The notes: generated by a model not told the origin, from the letters alone. A DNA stretch of 64,000 nucleotides from Flavobacterium sp. LPB0248 (GCF_013388355.1 NZ_CP058246.1:2046001-2110000); one strand, 5' to 3'; positions 36,918 to 45,878 are shown, counted from the stretch's first letter. Made by a program: numbers and translations.

Positions 36918-37496
36918 TTAGAAGTTTTTAGAAATTCCAATACTTGCTGTTTTACCAAAGTTGAAATTAAATTTGCTTACATCTGGACCGTTGTTGTCAT
37001 AATTTAATGTTTCGTATCCTAAACCTCCAATGCTAAAGTTAAGACCAAAACCATTTTTCATGTTAATGAAAAGAGCAGGAACTACACCAATATACATTCC
37101 GTCTCCTTTAGCTTTTGAGTAGTTTGCTCCGACGTAATCTTTTTCAGTTCTGTTTTGGAAACCAGCTCCTAAATCTGCGAATACTGAGAAAGTTTGGCTT
37201 AATGGCATAGTGTAACGAACGAATGCACCAAATCTAGAAGTATTTGTTTTGTATTCATTTACACCTTGATCATCTTTTGAAGAAGCAACTGTAAACTCAC
37301 CTCCAACTGTCCAGTTTTCGTGAAATTGGTAACCTACTTTTGGAGAAAAAGCAAATTCGTTTGATTTTCTTTCAGCATTACCATAATCTCTTGTTTCAGA
37401 AGAATAAGAGATGTTTCCTCCTACTAATACTGTTCCTTTTTGTGCGTTTGCAAAACTGCAGATAGCTAAAGCAGCCATCACTAAAATTTTTTTCAT
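36918..37496 (-). CDS. Small outer-membrane beta-barrel protein (paralogue B)
   Basis: 192 residues: signal peptide MKKILVMAALAICSFANAQ, then KGTVLVGGNISYSSE and eight or so amphipathic strands, ending ASIGISKNF. It shares most of its length with paralogue A downstream, differing mainly in the putative surface loops (for example RDYGNAERKSNE against KTDREIASAKNN). The pair is a clear tandem duplication. It is divergent from gldA, with a 149-bp spacer between the two start codons. Confidence 0.87.
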   Translation of the reverse strand: MKKILVMAALAICSFANAQKGTVLVGGNISYSSETRDYGNAERKSNEFAFSPKVGYQFHENWTVGGEFTVASSKDDQGVNEYKTNTSRFGAFVRYTMPLSQTFSVFADLGAGFQNRTEKDYVGANYSKAKGDGMYIGVVPALFINMKNGFGLNFSIGGLGYETLNYDNNGPDVSKFNFNFGKTASIGISKNF

Positions 37497-37621
37497 GATT
37501 TGGGTTTTATTTTAATTTTAGCATTCCTTTAACAATAACGATGCCGTGAATACTGGTGCTGTTGATTTTTTTTATAATTACTTTAGGAGATAAATTTTTA
37601 GCAATAGAGACTATTTCTGTT

Positions 37622-37629
37622 TACTTTTG
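37622..37629 (+). promoter_or_regulatory. Possible -7 element of gldA
   Basis: TACTTTTG matches TAnnTTTG and lies 16 bp before the gldA ATG, implying a very short leader. No TTG is seen at the -33 distance. Confidence 0.4.
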
Positions 37630-37645
37630 TAACAAATAAAAAGCC

Positions 37646-38542
37646 ATGTCGATAGAAGTAAACAGTATATCAAAAAGTTACGGAGAGCAAAAAGCTTTAA
37701 ATGAAATTTCTTTTAAAATTGAGAAAGGGGAAATCGTGGGATTTCTTGGTCCCAACGGAGCTGGAAAATCTACTTTAATGAAAATTTTGACCACTTATTT
37801 ACTTGCCGATAGTGGCTCAGCCCTTGTAAATGGTCACGATGTCATGACAAATACAAAAGAAGTACAACGTTCGATCGGGTATTTACCAGAACATAATCCG
37901 TTGTATTTGGATTTGTATGTTCGTGAATATTTGGCATTTAATGCCGATGTTTACAACGTGCCAAAATCAAGAATAGAAGAAGTTATTCAACTGACAGGAC
38001 TGACACCAGAAAGTCATAAAAAGATTGGTCAGCTTTCTAAAGGATATCGTCAACGTGTTGGATTGGCAAATGCTTTACTTCATGATCCAGAAGTTTTAAT
38101 TTTGGATGAGCCAACTACCGGACTGGATCCGAATCAGTTAATGGAAATTCGTAACGTGATTAAAAATGCGGGGAAAAATAAAACTGTTTTTTTATCTACA
38201 CACATTATGCAGGAAGTGGAAGCAATTTGCGATCGTGTCATAATTATTGACAAAGGACAAATTGTTGCAGACAATAAATTAGATCATTTGGTTACTGCCA
38301 ATAAAGAGCAAGTTATTGAAGTAGAGTTTGATTATAAAGTCGAAGAACAGCTTTTGGCTAGACTAGAAAACATCTCCTCTTACATTAATACACATGACAT
38401 GACATGGGAACTAACTTTTGTCACAGATAAGGATATGCGCCCAGCTATTTTTGACTTTGCGAACGAAAATGGTTTAAAAACATTACAATTGAATCAGAAG
38501 AATAAAAATTTAGAAGCTGTTTTTAGAGAAATTACTAAGTAA
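37646..38542 (+). CDS. gldA: GldA, ATP-binding subunit of the gliding-associated ABC transporter
   Basis: 298 residues. Walker A is GPNGAGKST at residues 35-43; the ABC signature LSKGYRQR, Walker B LILDEPTTGLDP and the H-loop STHIMQEVEAICDR follow in order. The N-terminal MSIEVNSISKSYGEQKALNEISF and the extra C-terminal 80 residues match GldA of F. johnsoniae, which works with GldF and GldG and is needed for gliding in that species. The permease genes gldF and gldG are not in this window, as expected since gldA is known to be unlinked from them. A strong terminator follows, so the gene is monocistronic. Confidence 0.88.
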   Translation: MSIEVNSISKSYGEQKALNEISFKIEKGEIVGFLGPNGAGKSTLMKILTTYLLADSGSALVNGHDVMTNTKEVQRSIGYLPEHNPLYLDLYVREYLAFNADVYNVPKSRIEEVIQLTGLTPESHKKIGQLSKGYRQRVGLANALLHDPEVLILDEPTTGLDPNQLMEIRNVIKNAGKNKTVFLSTHIMQEVEAICDRVIIIDKGQIVADNKLDHLVTANKEQVIEVEFDYKVEEQLLARLENISSYINTHDMTWELTFVTDKDMRPAIFDFANENGLKTLQLNQKNKNLEAVFREITK

Positions 38543-38573
38543 GTTTTCAGTCGCAGTCACGGTTTTCAGTTAG

Positions 38574-38610
38574 AAAAGCGGTTTGTTTTTAAATAAAACA
38601 AACCGCTTTT
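38574..38610 (+). terminator. Strong intrinsic terminator after gldA
   Basis: Perfect 16-bp arms, AAAAGCGGTTTGTTTT (38574-38589) and its complement (38595-38610), with a 5-nt loop and trailing T residues. Confidence 0.93.
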
Positions 38611-38732
38611 TTTATTTATGCACTTCTTATAATCAAGAAATTACGTTAAAATTAGAAAAATTAATTCTATTTTTATTTAGACTTATTATAAATAGTTATA
38701 TATTTGGCCTATCAAATTTTAAATGCCACATT

Positions 38733-38843
38733 ATGTTACGTATACTCCGTACCCTTAAAAAACGTATTTCAGTTGTTTCAAATCAAGCGTTAGATCTTCA
38801 AAAAAAGTTTTCAGAAGAATTAGAACGAATTGTTCTTCAATAA
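38733..38843 (+). CDS. Possible 36-residue basic small protein
   Basis: An ATG at 38733 opens a 36-codon frame, MLRILRTLKKRISVVS then NQALDLQKKFSEELERIVLQ, which would form one amphipathic, positively charged helix. The frame extends upstream without an ATG back into the gldA terminator, so the longer version is not credible. It stands alone in a 345-bp space between that terminator and the TonB-dependent receptor. No promoter or strong ribosome site is evident. It may be chance. Confidence 0.28.
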   Translation: MLRILRTLKKRISVVSNQALDLQKKFSEELERIVLQ

Positions 38844-38887
38844 ATCTGATAAAAAAACAAGATTAAAATTGGCTAAATTAAAACAGC

Positions 38888-41008
38888 ATGAAAAAAATTA
38901 TAACCTCCATGATGCTTGCTTTTTCGGTATATGGATATTCACAGACAGAAGAAAAAGAAACAGACAGTATTGTTGAAACCGCTATTAATGCTTTAGATGA
39001 AATCGTGATTACTAAAAAGAAAGTACTTTATACTCAAAAATCTGATCGTTTGGTTTTCAATGTAGAAAACAGCATCGTTTCTGAAGGCGGGACCGCGCTT
39101 GACGTTTTATCTCGTGCGCCAGGCGTTGTCGTGTCTCAGGATGGCGATTTGTCTATTCGCGGACAGCAAGGTGTTGCGGTTATGATAAACGGTAAACTTA
39201 CACAGCTTTCTCAAAAAGAATTGGCGAATTATCTAAAGGCTACAACCTCATCCAATATCAAACAAATTGAAGTAATTACTAATCCTTCTTCTAAATATGA
39301 TGCGGCAGGAAAAGCGGGTATTATCAATATTATCTTGAAAAAGCCAAATGCTTCAGGATTAAAAGGTACCGCTTTTGCGAGTTATGGAAGAGGACGAAAA
39401 AACAGAACCAATTCTGGCTTCAACTTAAATTACAATAAAGACAAATGGGGCGTTTTCGGAAATTACAGCTATACTTTTCGAGGCGAAGAAGAACATAAAA
39501 ATTTCGATCAGACGCAATATACAAATCTTACGCATCAGGAAATTATATCCAAAAACCATCAAACCTCTGTTACAGATGAACCATTGACTTCTAATAACTT
39601 CAAGATTGGAACGCAATATGAGGTTTCTTCTAAAACAAATTTAGAGTTTTATGTAGATGCCAAAATTGGGCGATATGAAAATATGGCTGATGGGACAAAT
39701 ACAGTATTTAATACTTCAAACCAGCCCATTTTTGATGCTTTGACTTATAACGACAGCAAAGAAAAATGGAATGATTATACTTATGCTTTTTCTGGAGTTC
39801 ATAAATTTAATACAGAAGGAAAAAACATGTCTTTTGATTTTGAATACGAAACATCGAAGTTTAGATCGAACCAATTTCAAAGCGCAGATAATACAGCAAA
39901 TGCTACTGTTGTAAATGACCGTCGTGGTTATATTCCTTCTCAGTTAAAAGTTTTTACTGGAAAAGTTGATTTTGTAAATCCATTCAAGGAAAAACAATCT
40001 ATTGAATGGGGTTTTAAAGCCAGCCTTAAAAACAATGACAATCCATCTGTTTACGAATATTATGAAAATAATGAATGGCTTATCGATTTTAATTCGACCA
40101 ATCATTTTGAATATAATGAACAGATTTATGCCGCTTATGCGAATTATAAATATCAGTTAGAAAAATTAAATATTCAGGCTGGTTTAAGAAGTGAATACAC
40201 CGCAATCAATATTGATCAGAAAACATTGAATGAAGAACACAAAGATGATTATTTGAAATGGTTCCCGAGTCTTTCCTTAAAGTATGAATTCACGAGTAAT
40301 CATTCTGCACATGCATCATATAGCAAAAGAATTAATAGACCAAGTCAGTTTGATTTGAATCCATTTCGTTTTTACGATGACTCGTTCAACTATTCACAAG
40401 GAAATCCGAATTTGATTCCAGAGATTACTCATGCTATGGAAATTGGTTATGCCTGGAAAAGCAATTTTATGGCTTCTGTTTATTTCAATAGCACCAAAGA
40501 TGTTTTTACAGAAGTGTACAATTACAATCCAGACACTAACACCACCGTTACAACTCAAATAAATGTTGATAAATCATACAATTACGGAATCAATATTACC
40601 AATACGTCCGAGTTAAACAAATGGTGGTCTGTAAACACTTTATTCAATGTTTTTGAAAATAAATTTATGGGAGACATTTTAAACAGCAATACAATCGATC
40701 CTATTATGACTCTGAATGTAAGCGTGCAAAATTCTTTTGCTATAACTGAAACCCTGAAAGCGGAAGGAAATGCACAATATCAGTCCAAATCAAATCTTGG
40801 AATTTACCAGAGAGATGGCTTCTTTGATTTCAGCATTGGAATCTCAAAACAAATATTAGCCAAAAAAGGAAACATCAAACTCAATTTTACCGATGTTTTC
40901 AACACCAACAATTTTACTATTAAATCTGCAGTCGCGCAAACTACTATTGATAAAAGATATGAGTTAGATAATCGTATTGCGACAATTGCATTTACATACC
41001 GAATTTAA
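38888..41008 (+). CDS. TonB-dependent receptor, outer-membrane beta-barrel family
   Basis: 706 residues. Signal peptide MKKIITSMMLAFSVYGYSQ, then a short stretch and the plug domain: GTALDVLSRAPGVVVSQDG, LSIRGQQGVAVMINGK and IKQIEVITNPSSKYDAAG with IINIILKK closing the plug (about residues 65-155). The remainder is a 22-strand-type barrel ending IATIAFTYRI. It lacks the usual N-terminal carboxypeptidase-like domain of SusC proteins, and no SusD gene is next to it, so it is of the smaller OMP_b-brl_3 type. The substrate cannot be read from sequence. Confidence 0.9.
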   Translation: MKKIITSMMLAFSVYGYSQTEEKETDSIVETAINALDEIVITKKKVLYTQKSDRLVFNVENSIVSEGGTALDVLSRAPGVVVSQDGDLSIRGQQGVAVMINGKLTQLSQKELANYLKATTSSNIKQIEVITNPSSKYDAAGKAGIINIILKKPNASGLKGTAFASYGRGRKNRTNSGFNLNYNKDKWGVFGNYSYTFRGEEEHKNFDQTQYTNLTHQEIISKNHQTSVTDEPLTSNNFKIGTQYEVSSKTNLEFYVDAKIGRYENMADGTNTVFNTSNQPIFDALTYNDSKEKWNDYTYAFSGVHKFNTEGKNMSFDFEYETSKFRSNQFQSADNTANATVVNDRRGYIPSQLKVFTGKVDFVNPFKEKQSIEWGFKASLKNNDNPSVYEYYENNEWLIDFNSTNHFEYNEQIYAAYANYKYQLEKLNIQAGLRSEYTAINIDQKTLNEEHKDDYLKWFPSLSLKYEFTSNHSAHASYSKRINRPSQFDLNPFRFYDDSFNYSQGNPNLIPEITHAMEIGYAWKSNFMASVYFNSTKDVFTEVYNYNPDTNTTVTTQINVDKSYNYGINITNTSELNKWWSVNTLFNVFENKFMGDILNSNTIDPIMTLNVSVQNSFAITETLKAEGNAQYQSKSNLGIYQRDGFFDFSIGISKQILAKKGNIKLNFTDVFNTNNFTIKSAVAQTTIDKRYELDNRIATIAFTYRI

Positions 41009-41058
41009 AATTTCGTTCTTTAAATACCTTGTTTTTTGTTTTTTTTTTGTGTTAGTCA

Positions 41059-41084
41059 AGAGCCTGTTCCTTCAAACAGGCTCT
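41059..41084 (+). terminator. Hairpin after the TonB-dependent receptor gene
   Basis: AGAGCCTGTT (41059-41068) and AACAGGCTCT (41075-41084) make a perfect 10-bp stem. The following T-run is broken (TCTACTTTTA), so termination strength is uncertain. Confidence 0.7.
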
Positions 41085-41100
41085 TCTACTTTTATAAAGT

Positions 41101-42501
41101 TTATAATTCCGAAAGCACTTCTCGCATTTCCTCAATTACAAGTTTGACATCATCTTCTGTTGTTCTCCAGTTCACAAAAGAAGCCCTGATTCCTTTTTTA
41201 CCTTGATAAACCGTTGGTGTCATAAATACTTTTCCCGTATCATTTAAAGCAGATAAAAACTGACTTACTTTTTCTTGATTGTGTTCTCCTTTCAGCGTAA
41301 AGCAGACATTATTTAAACGAATTGGTGCCAACAGCTCAAAATCATTTTCTATTAAAGCATTTCCAAAATGCAAAGCCAATGCTGTACTATTTTCGATAAT
41401 ATCTCTAAAACCGTCTTTCCCATAAGCTTTAAGCGAAAACCACACAGGCAACGCACGTAAACGACGAGAATTTTCAGGAAGAACATTCAAATAATTAAAA
41501 TTCTCCAGCGGATTACCCAAATATGGTGCATTAGAATTTTGGAATGTTTCAATCTGCAAATTGATATGCTTTTTTTTAACTAAATAAAAAGCACTTTCAT
41601 AAGGTACATTGAGCCACTTATGACAATCGATCGTAATACTATCTGCTCCTTCCCATCCTTGTACTAAATGTTCATATTTTTCTGAAACTGCTGCAAATCC
41701 GCCAAATGCGGCATCAATGTGCCACCAGAAATTGTATTTTTCTTTTAGTTTTGAAATTACTTCAAAATCGTCAAAATCGGCTGTATTTACTGTTCCTGCA
41801 CTAGAAATCAAGATAAATGGTTTTCCGTTTAATTTCTTGATATTTTCTTCCAAATCAGCCATATCAAGAGCTTCACGGTTACCTTCGATCGTTTTTATAG
41901 TGGTATAATTCTGGCTTCCAATTCCTAAAAGCGATAAACATTTTATAGAAGAAGAATGCGGGGTTGCAGTTAAAATATGAATCGTTTCTGAAATTCCATT
42001 TTTAGCAAAATCTTTCCCAAATTGTTTCCCAATCCACTGTCTAGCAACTGCTAAACTTGTGAAATTCGACATTGTAGCGCCCGTTACAAATCCGCCTAAA
42101 AACGTATCTGGAAGTTCTAACAATTGCAATAATAAATTGATGGTTTCAAACTCTATTAATGCCGATGCTCCTCCTTGTGCTTTTACAGCTTGAGTATTCT
42201 GATCATACACAGTCGCCAGCCAATCGCCTACAATAGATGCAGGTGTTGAACCGCCTGTAACAAATCCCCAATATCTTGGCCCTGGCGAAGAAACCATCAA
42301 TGGAGCCAATCTCTCGTTGAATTCCTTTAAAGCTTCGATAGATCCTAAACCTAATTCGTTTAGCTCCGTTTTAGGATCTATTGAATAGGTATTAGATGTT
42401 GGAATATTTTCGATATTATTCAGAAAATCAATTCCGTGCTGTTTTGTTTTTTCTAAGATATTCTCAAAATTGTTGAGATCGTGTTGTAGTATTGAATTCA
42501 T
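41101..42501 (-). CDS. PLP-dependent group II decarboxylase family protein
   Basis: 466 residues. The fold-type I PLP site is seen in HIDAAFGGFAA (Asp that binds the pyridine nitrogen) and DCHKWLNVPYESAF (Lys near residue 293 that binds PLP). ATPHSSSIKCLSLLG fits the aromatic/glutamate/diaminobutyrate decarboxylase family. These enzymes decarboxylate amino acids such as Glu, Asp, Tyr or diaminobutyrate; the sequence alone does not give the substrate. It lies 80 bp downstream of a dicarboxylate/amino-acid symporter gene on the same strand, which may supply the substrate (inference). Confidence 0.87.
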   Translation of the reverse strand: MNSILQHDLNNFENILEKTKQHGIDFLNNIENIPTSNTYSIDPKTELNELGLGSIEALKEFNERLAPLMVSSPGPRYWGFVTGGSTPASIVGDWLATVYDQNTQAVKAQGGASALIEFETINLLLQLLELPDTFLGGFVTGATMSNFTSLAVARQWIGKQFGKDFAKNGISETIHILTATPHSSSIKCLSLLGIGSQNYTTIKTIEGNREALDMADLEENIKKLNGKPFILISSAGTVNTADFDDFEVISKLKEKYNFWWHIDAAFGGFAAVSEKYEHLVQGWEGADSITIDCHKWLNVPYESAFYLVKKKHINLQIETFQNSNAPYLGNPLENFNYLNVLPENSRRLRALPVWFSLKAYGKDGFRDIIENSTALALHFGNALIENDFELLAPIRLNNVCFTLKGEHNQEKVSQFLSALNDTGKVFMTPTVYQGKKGIRASFVNWRTTEDDVKLVIEEMREVLSEL

Positions 42502-42581
42502 AAGTTTGTTGTATTAGTTATGTCGCGCAGATTGCGCGGATGAGGAAGATTAATAAAAATTTTGATTGTTTTAAAGAACAG

Positions 42582-43805
42582 CTACCACTTCGTCTTTTCA
42601 GAGAATCTCGAAACCATCATCGAACAGATTACATCTCCATTGGCATTTAGTAAAGTAGCAATTGGGTCAACCAATGTCCCTAAAATCATGGCGACTGGCA
42701 AAGCTTGTTCCATCGGAAAACCGTAAACTGTTATGGCTAAAATTTCTCCAATATAGCCTCCGTTTGGAATACCTCCTTCGACAATTGAAACTACCACTGT
42801 AATCCCGAGTGCTAAAAGAATCGTCATCGGGTCTGAAAAATCTTTACCAAACATGGCAAACAAAAAAGTTATTTTTAAGATGGACGACATACTCGATCCA
42901 TCTTTATGCAAAGGTGCTCCAAGCGGAATTACCAAATTACGTACGTGAGCCGGAATTCCCATTTTTTCTGCTGCTGCTAAATTGGCCGGAATAGTCGCAA
43001 TACTGCTGCAAGTTCCAACTGCTGTTAGAGAAGGCATTATGTTATTGCTCCAAAAAACTTTAAAAGCTCTTTTTCCGCCAGAGACAAGGGCATACAAACT
43101 AAAGAACACAAAGAAATAGAAAATACAGGCGGCATAATAAACTGCCATCGGTTTTGCATAAACTCCCAACAATTGCGGTCCAAAAACTCCAACTTGATAA
43201 GCAAAATAAGCTCCTAAACCAATTGGTGCAAATTTCATTATAATGTTCAAAAGCTGTTTCATTACCTCGTTTCCTGAATCTAAAAAACTTTTGAAAGCAT
43301 TTCCTTTTTCTCCTGACTGTAAAGTGGCAAAACCGACTAAAAAAGAGAAAATAATCAAGGCCAGCATGCTTTTTCGTGATAATAATTCAAAGAAATCATT
43401 GGCTGTAAGCAGTTTTGCTATCTGATCTCCTGCCGATCCTGATGCTACTTCTTCAAACGGAACTTTAGCAATAGCGATATCTTCATGAATCGGAAAAAGA
43501 TAAACCGCACAAATCATCACAATTGCTGATATCAAAATTGTTGCGAGAAAAACCAATACCATTATGACAAACAGTTTTCCCAATTTTTCTGTTCTTTCCA
43601 GATTGGCTACCGAAGAACCGATTGTAAAAAAGATAAGCGGAATAATGGCTGTAAAAAGTAAATTCAGGAATATATCACCAATAGGCTTTATGATCAAAAC
43701 TTTCTCTCCGAAAACCAATCCAAAAATACTTCCAATTATAATTCCGCCAAGAAGCCATAAAATGCTGCTGTAACTCTGTAAAAAATTGATTTTCTTAACT
43801 TCCAT
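42582..43805 (-). CDS. Dicarboxylate/amino acid:cation symporter (DAACS/SDF family)
   Basis: 407 residues with about eight membrane helices and two hairpin regions. The family's substrate-site pieces are present: VGTCSSIATIPANL (serine-rich HP1 region), PLGAPLHKDGSSM (equivalent to the NMDGT loop, here HKDGSS) and GGIPNGGYIGEILAI (HP2 region). Such carriers use Na+ or H+ to take up glutamate, aspartate or C4-dicarboxylates. The altered NMDGT segment suggests a non-standard substrate or coupling ion. It is likely cotranscribed with the PLP decarboxylase downstream. Confidence 0.88.
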   Translation of the reverse strand: MEVKKINFLQSYSSILWLLGGIIIGSIFGLVFGEKVLIIKPIGDIFLNLLFTAIIPLIFFTIGSSVANLERTEKLGKLFVIMVLVFLATILISAIVMICAVYLFPIHEDIAIAKVPFEEVASGSAGDQIAKLLTANDFFELLSRKSMLALIIFSFLVGFATLQSGEKGNAFKSFLDSGNEVMKQLLNIIMKFAPIGLGAYFAYQVGVFGPQLLGVYAKPMAVYYAACIFYFFVFFSLYALVSGGKRAFKVFWSNNIMPSLTAVGTCSSIATIPANLAAAEKMGIPAHVRNLVIPLGAPLHKDGSSMSSILKITFLFAMFGKDFSDPMTILLALGITVVVSIVEGGIPNGGYIGEILAITVYGFPMEQALPVAMILGTLVDPIATLLNANGDVICSMMVSRFSEKTKW

Positions 43806-43894
43806 AATGTAGAGAATTATAATTCAGAAAGATTAAATAATAAAGTAATGAAAGTACTCAAAAAAGGATTGCAAAAATTGATTGGTTATTTTTT

Positions 43895-43970
43895 TGCCAC
43901 AGATTATAGGGATTAAAATGATTTTCTAATCTGTGCTAATCTTTTTATTCCGATAGCTATCGGAAGTGGC
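43895..43970 (-). repeat. GCCACAGATT element interrupted by the palindrome (copy 2)
   Basis: The left part, GCCACAGATTATAGGGATTA, and the middle, AATCTGTGCTAATCT, match the element at 3741-3801. The right arm is replaced by TTCCGATAGCTATCGGAA (43948-43965), after which GTGGCAAAAAA resumes. The next bases are the stop codon of the methyltransferase gene (TTA at 43977). Confidence 0.82.
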
Positions 43971-43976
43971 AAAAAA

Positions 43977-44630
43977 TTATTTCTCCAGAACAATAGTTGT
44001 AAAAGCTCTATCAACCAACTCGCCGGTTTTGCTTTTTACTTTTTCATTCTGTGTTTCTGTGTAAACAATCTTAAAATCTGATTTTTTGATTAATTCCTGC
44101 GCTTTTTCAGTACTGTACAATTCAAATTCAAATTGCGTAAAAGGCAGTTTTTTCATGAAATCTTCTTCTGCAAATGTCAAACAGAAAGTACCGTTTGATT
44201 TTAAAACTCTATAGATTTCTGAAAGTAACTCTTCAGGCTTCTGCCAGAAATAAATGGTATTTACTGTAAATATTTTATCGAATAATCCATCTTCAAACGG
44301 AATTGTGTTTCCGTCATAAAGCGAAAAGAAAGCTTGTTTTTGAGATACAAAATTTCGATTAATCTGGCGCGCTTCCTGAAACATCAATTCTGACATTTCC
44401 AGTCCGTAGTATTTTAGATTTTTGGCTTGTTCAAACAAAAATTCTACATGACCAGCGTTTCCGTGGCCAAGTTCTAGAATTCTGTTTTCGCTTGAAATAT
44501 TTAGATTCTGAATCGAATGTTTGGTCATATTGATGTTCGTTTCGTTCATCATATTGGCCATTTCGATTCCTTTTTCTCCTGATGGATGTTTTAATTGAGA
44601 GGCTATGGCTTGTAGTTCTTCTTGTTTCAT
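43977..44630 (-). CDS. Class I SAM-dependent methyltransferase
   Basis: 217 residues from the ATG at 44630; the longer frame to 44678 has a repeat-derived start and is not used. Methyltransf_11-like motifs are visible: RILELGHGNAGHVEFLF (motif I, SAM binding), YYGLEMS (motif II), then GLFDKIFTVNTIYFW (motif IV) and EIYRVLKSNGTFCLTF. The substrate is unknown. It lies downstream of metF and metH on the same strand but is separated from metF by 200 bp of inverted repeats, so membership of the SAM-controlled transcript is uncertain. Confidence 0.82.
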   Translation of the reverse strand: MKQEELQAIASQLKHPSGEKGIEMANMMNETNINMTKHSIQNLNISSENRILELGHGNAGHVEFLFEQAKNLKYYGLEMSELMFQEARQINRNFVSQKQAFFSLYDGNTIPFEDGLFDKIFTVNTIYFWQKPEELLSEIYRVLKSNGTFCLTFAEEDFMKKLPFTQFEFELYSTEKAQELIKKSDFKIVYTETQNEKVKSKTGELVDRAFTTIVLEK

Positions 44631-44670
44631 AATGGTTATTTTTAAATTCCAATTAAAAAATTCCAACTTT

Positions 44671-44774
44671 TTTGTCATTCCGAGGAACGAGAAATCACAC
44701 TAGAAACTCCGCAAAGTAGATCGCCAATCTTTGTCAACACCCGAGTGAGATTCCTCGTTCCTCGGAATGACAAA
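44671..44774. repeat. 26-bp inverted repeat with GTCATTCCGAGGAACGAG arms
   Basis: Arms at 44671-44696 and 44749-44774 pair with one mismatch, starting TTTGTCATTCCGAGGAACGA and ending TTCCTCGGAATGACAAA. The 52-nt middle is unique. From memory, sequences with GTCATTCCGAGGAACGAGGAATC are common between genes in Bacteroidota. Confidence 0.88.
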
Positions 44775-44786
44775 CTTTACTTGAAC

Positions 44787-44819
44787 AACTTTGTCAAAGT
44801 TTAAAACTTTGACAAAGTT
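44787..44819. repeat. Near-perfect palindrome AACTTTGTCAAAGTTT-A-complement
   Basis: Sixteen-bp perfect arms (44787-44802 and 44804-44819) are separated by one base. It lies 13 bp from the metF stop codon and could end metF transcription, although no T-run follows. Confidence 0.85.
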
Positions 44820-44832
44820 CCTCGCAAAGACC

Positions 44833-45789
44833 TTAAAAAACCTTACTTGCAATCTGGCGGATATTCTCAGATTTACCCATTGAATAATAGTGTAAAAACG
44901 GAACTCCAGCAGCTTTTAATTCTAATGATTGCTGAATCGCCCATTCGATTCCCACTTGTTTGATTTCAGCGTTATTTTTGCATTTGTCTACAGCATCGAT
45001 TAAATCTTCTGGCAAATCGATTCTGAAAATTTGCGGTAAAACCTGTAAATGTCTTTGAACAGCGATTGGTTTAATTCCAGGAATAATCGGAATTGTGATT
45101 CCCATTTCTCTTGCTTTTTCTACAAAAGCAAAATATTTTGAGTTATCAAAAAACATTTGTGTTACCACGTAATCAGCACCTGCATCAACTTTTTCTTTTA
45201 ATCTTTTTAGATCTGATTGTAAAGATGGTGATTCTAAATGTTTTTCAGGATAACCCGCAACACCAATACAGAAGTCAGCTTTATTATCAATATCCATCAC
45301 TTCGTGCAGATATTTTCCACAATTTAAATCTTTGATTTGACGAACCAAATCAACTGCGTAATGATTTCCTCCTGCTTTCGGTACAAAAGATTGTTCATCT
45401 TTCATTGCATCGCCGCGAAGCGCCATTACATTGTTGATTCCTAAATACTGACAATCAACCAGCATGTATTCGGTTTCTTCTTGTGTAAATCCACCGCAAA
45501 GCAAATGCGGAACGGTATCTACATTGTATTTATGTTTTATAGAAGCGCAGATTCCAAGCGTTCCCGGACGCATACGAGTCAGCTTTTTATCCAAAAGTCC
45601 GTTACCGCGGTCAATGTAAATATACTCCTCGCGAGAAGTTGTTACATCAATAAACGGCGGATTAAACTCCATTAACGGATCAATATTATCATATAACTCC
45701 TGAATACTTTTCCCCTTTTGAGGCGGAATAATTTCAAATGAGAATAATGTTTTTCCTTTGGCGTTTTCTATATGTTCTGTTACTTTCAT
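44833..45789 (-). CDS. metF: 5,10-methylenetetrahydrofolate reductase
   Basis: 318 residues. It reduces 5,10-methylene-THF to 5-methyl-THF with FAD, giving the methyl donor for MetH. The family motifs are visible: FSFEIIPPQKGKS at the start, PFIDVTTSREEY, HLLCGGFTQEETEYML, NNVMALRGDA, FCIGVAGYPEKH, DAGADYVVTQMFFDN and IPGIKPIAVQRHL. Length is close to the E. coli enzyme (296). It follows metH on the same strand across an 89-bp spacer that is mostly a heptad-phased inverted repeat. Confidence 0.95.
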   Translation of the reverse strand: MKVTEHIENAKGKTLFSFEIIPPQKGKSIQELYDNIDPLMEFNPPFIDVTTSREEYIYIDRGNGLLDKKLTRMRPGTLGICASIKHKYNVDTVPHLLCGGFTQEETEYMLVDCQYLGINNVMALRGDAMKDEQSFVPKAGGNHYAVDLVRQIKDLNCGKYLHEVMDIDNKADFCIGVAGYPEKHLESPSLQSDLKRLKEKVDAGADYVVTQMFFDNSKYFAFVEKAREMGITIPIIPGIKPIAVQRHLQVLPQIFRIDLPEDLIDAVDKCKNNAEIKQVGIEWAIQQSLELKAAGVPFLHYYSMGKSENIRQIASKVF

Positions 45790-45801
45790 TATCTTTTTTT
45801 T

Positions 45802-45864
45802 GTTTCAAGTTTTAGGTTTCAAGATTCAAGTTGCTTAGCAAACTTGAAACCTGAAACCTGAAAC
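45802..45864. repeat. Heptad-phased inverted repeat between metH and metF
   Basis: From 45802 nine consecutive 7-mers can be read without losing register: GTTTCAA-type units, a central GTTGCTT / AGCAAAC pair, then TTGAAAC and CTGAAAC units, which complement the first ones. The element thus is both a 7-nt tandem repeat and a hairpin. Confidence 0.82.
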
Positions 45865-45878
45865 CAAAATAACTTTTA

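Noticed and set aside
38583..38732. Upstream part of an 86-codon frame after gldA
   Set aside because: It begins inside the gldA terminator hairpin with a poor start and shows no family features. Only the 36-codon part from 38733 was kept, with low confidence.
44431..44652. A 73-codon minus-strand frame overlapping the methyltransferase gene
   Set aside because: It is in another frame of the same strand with no recognisable features, and the methyltransferase motifs are in the main frame.
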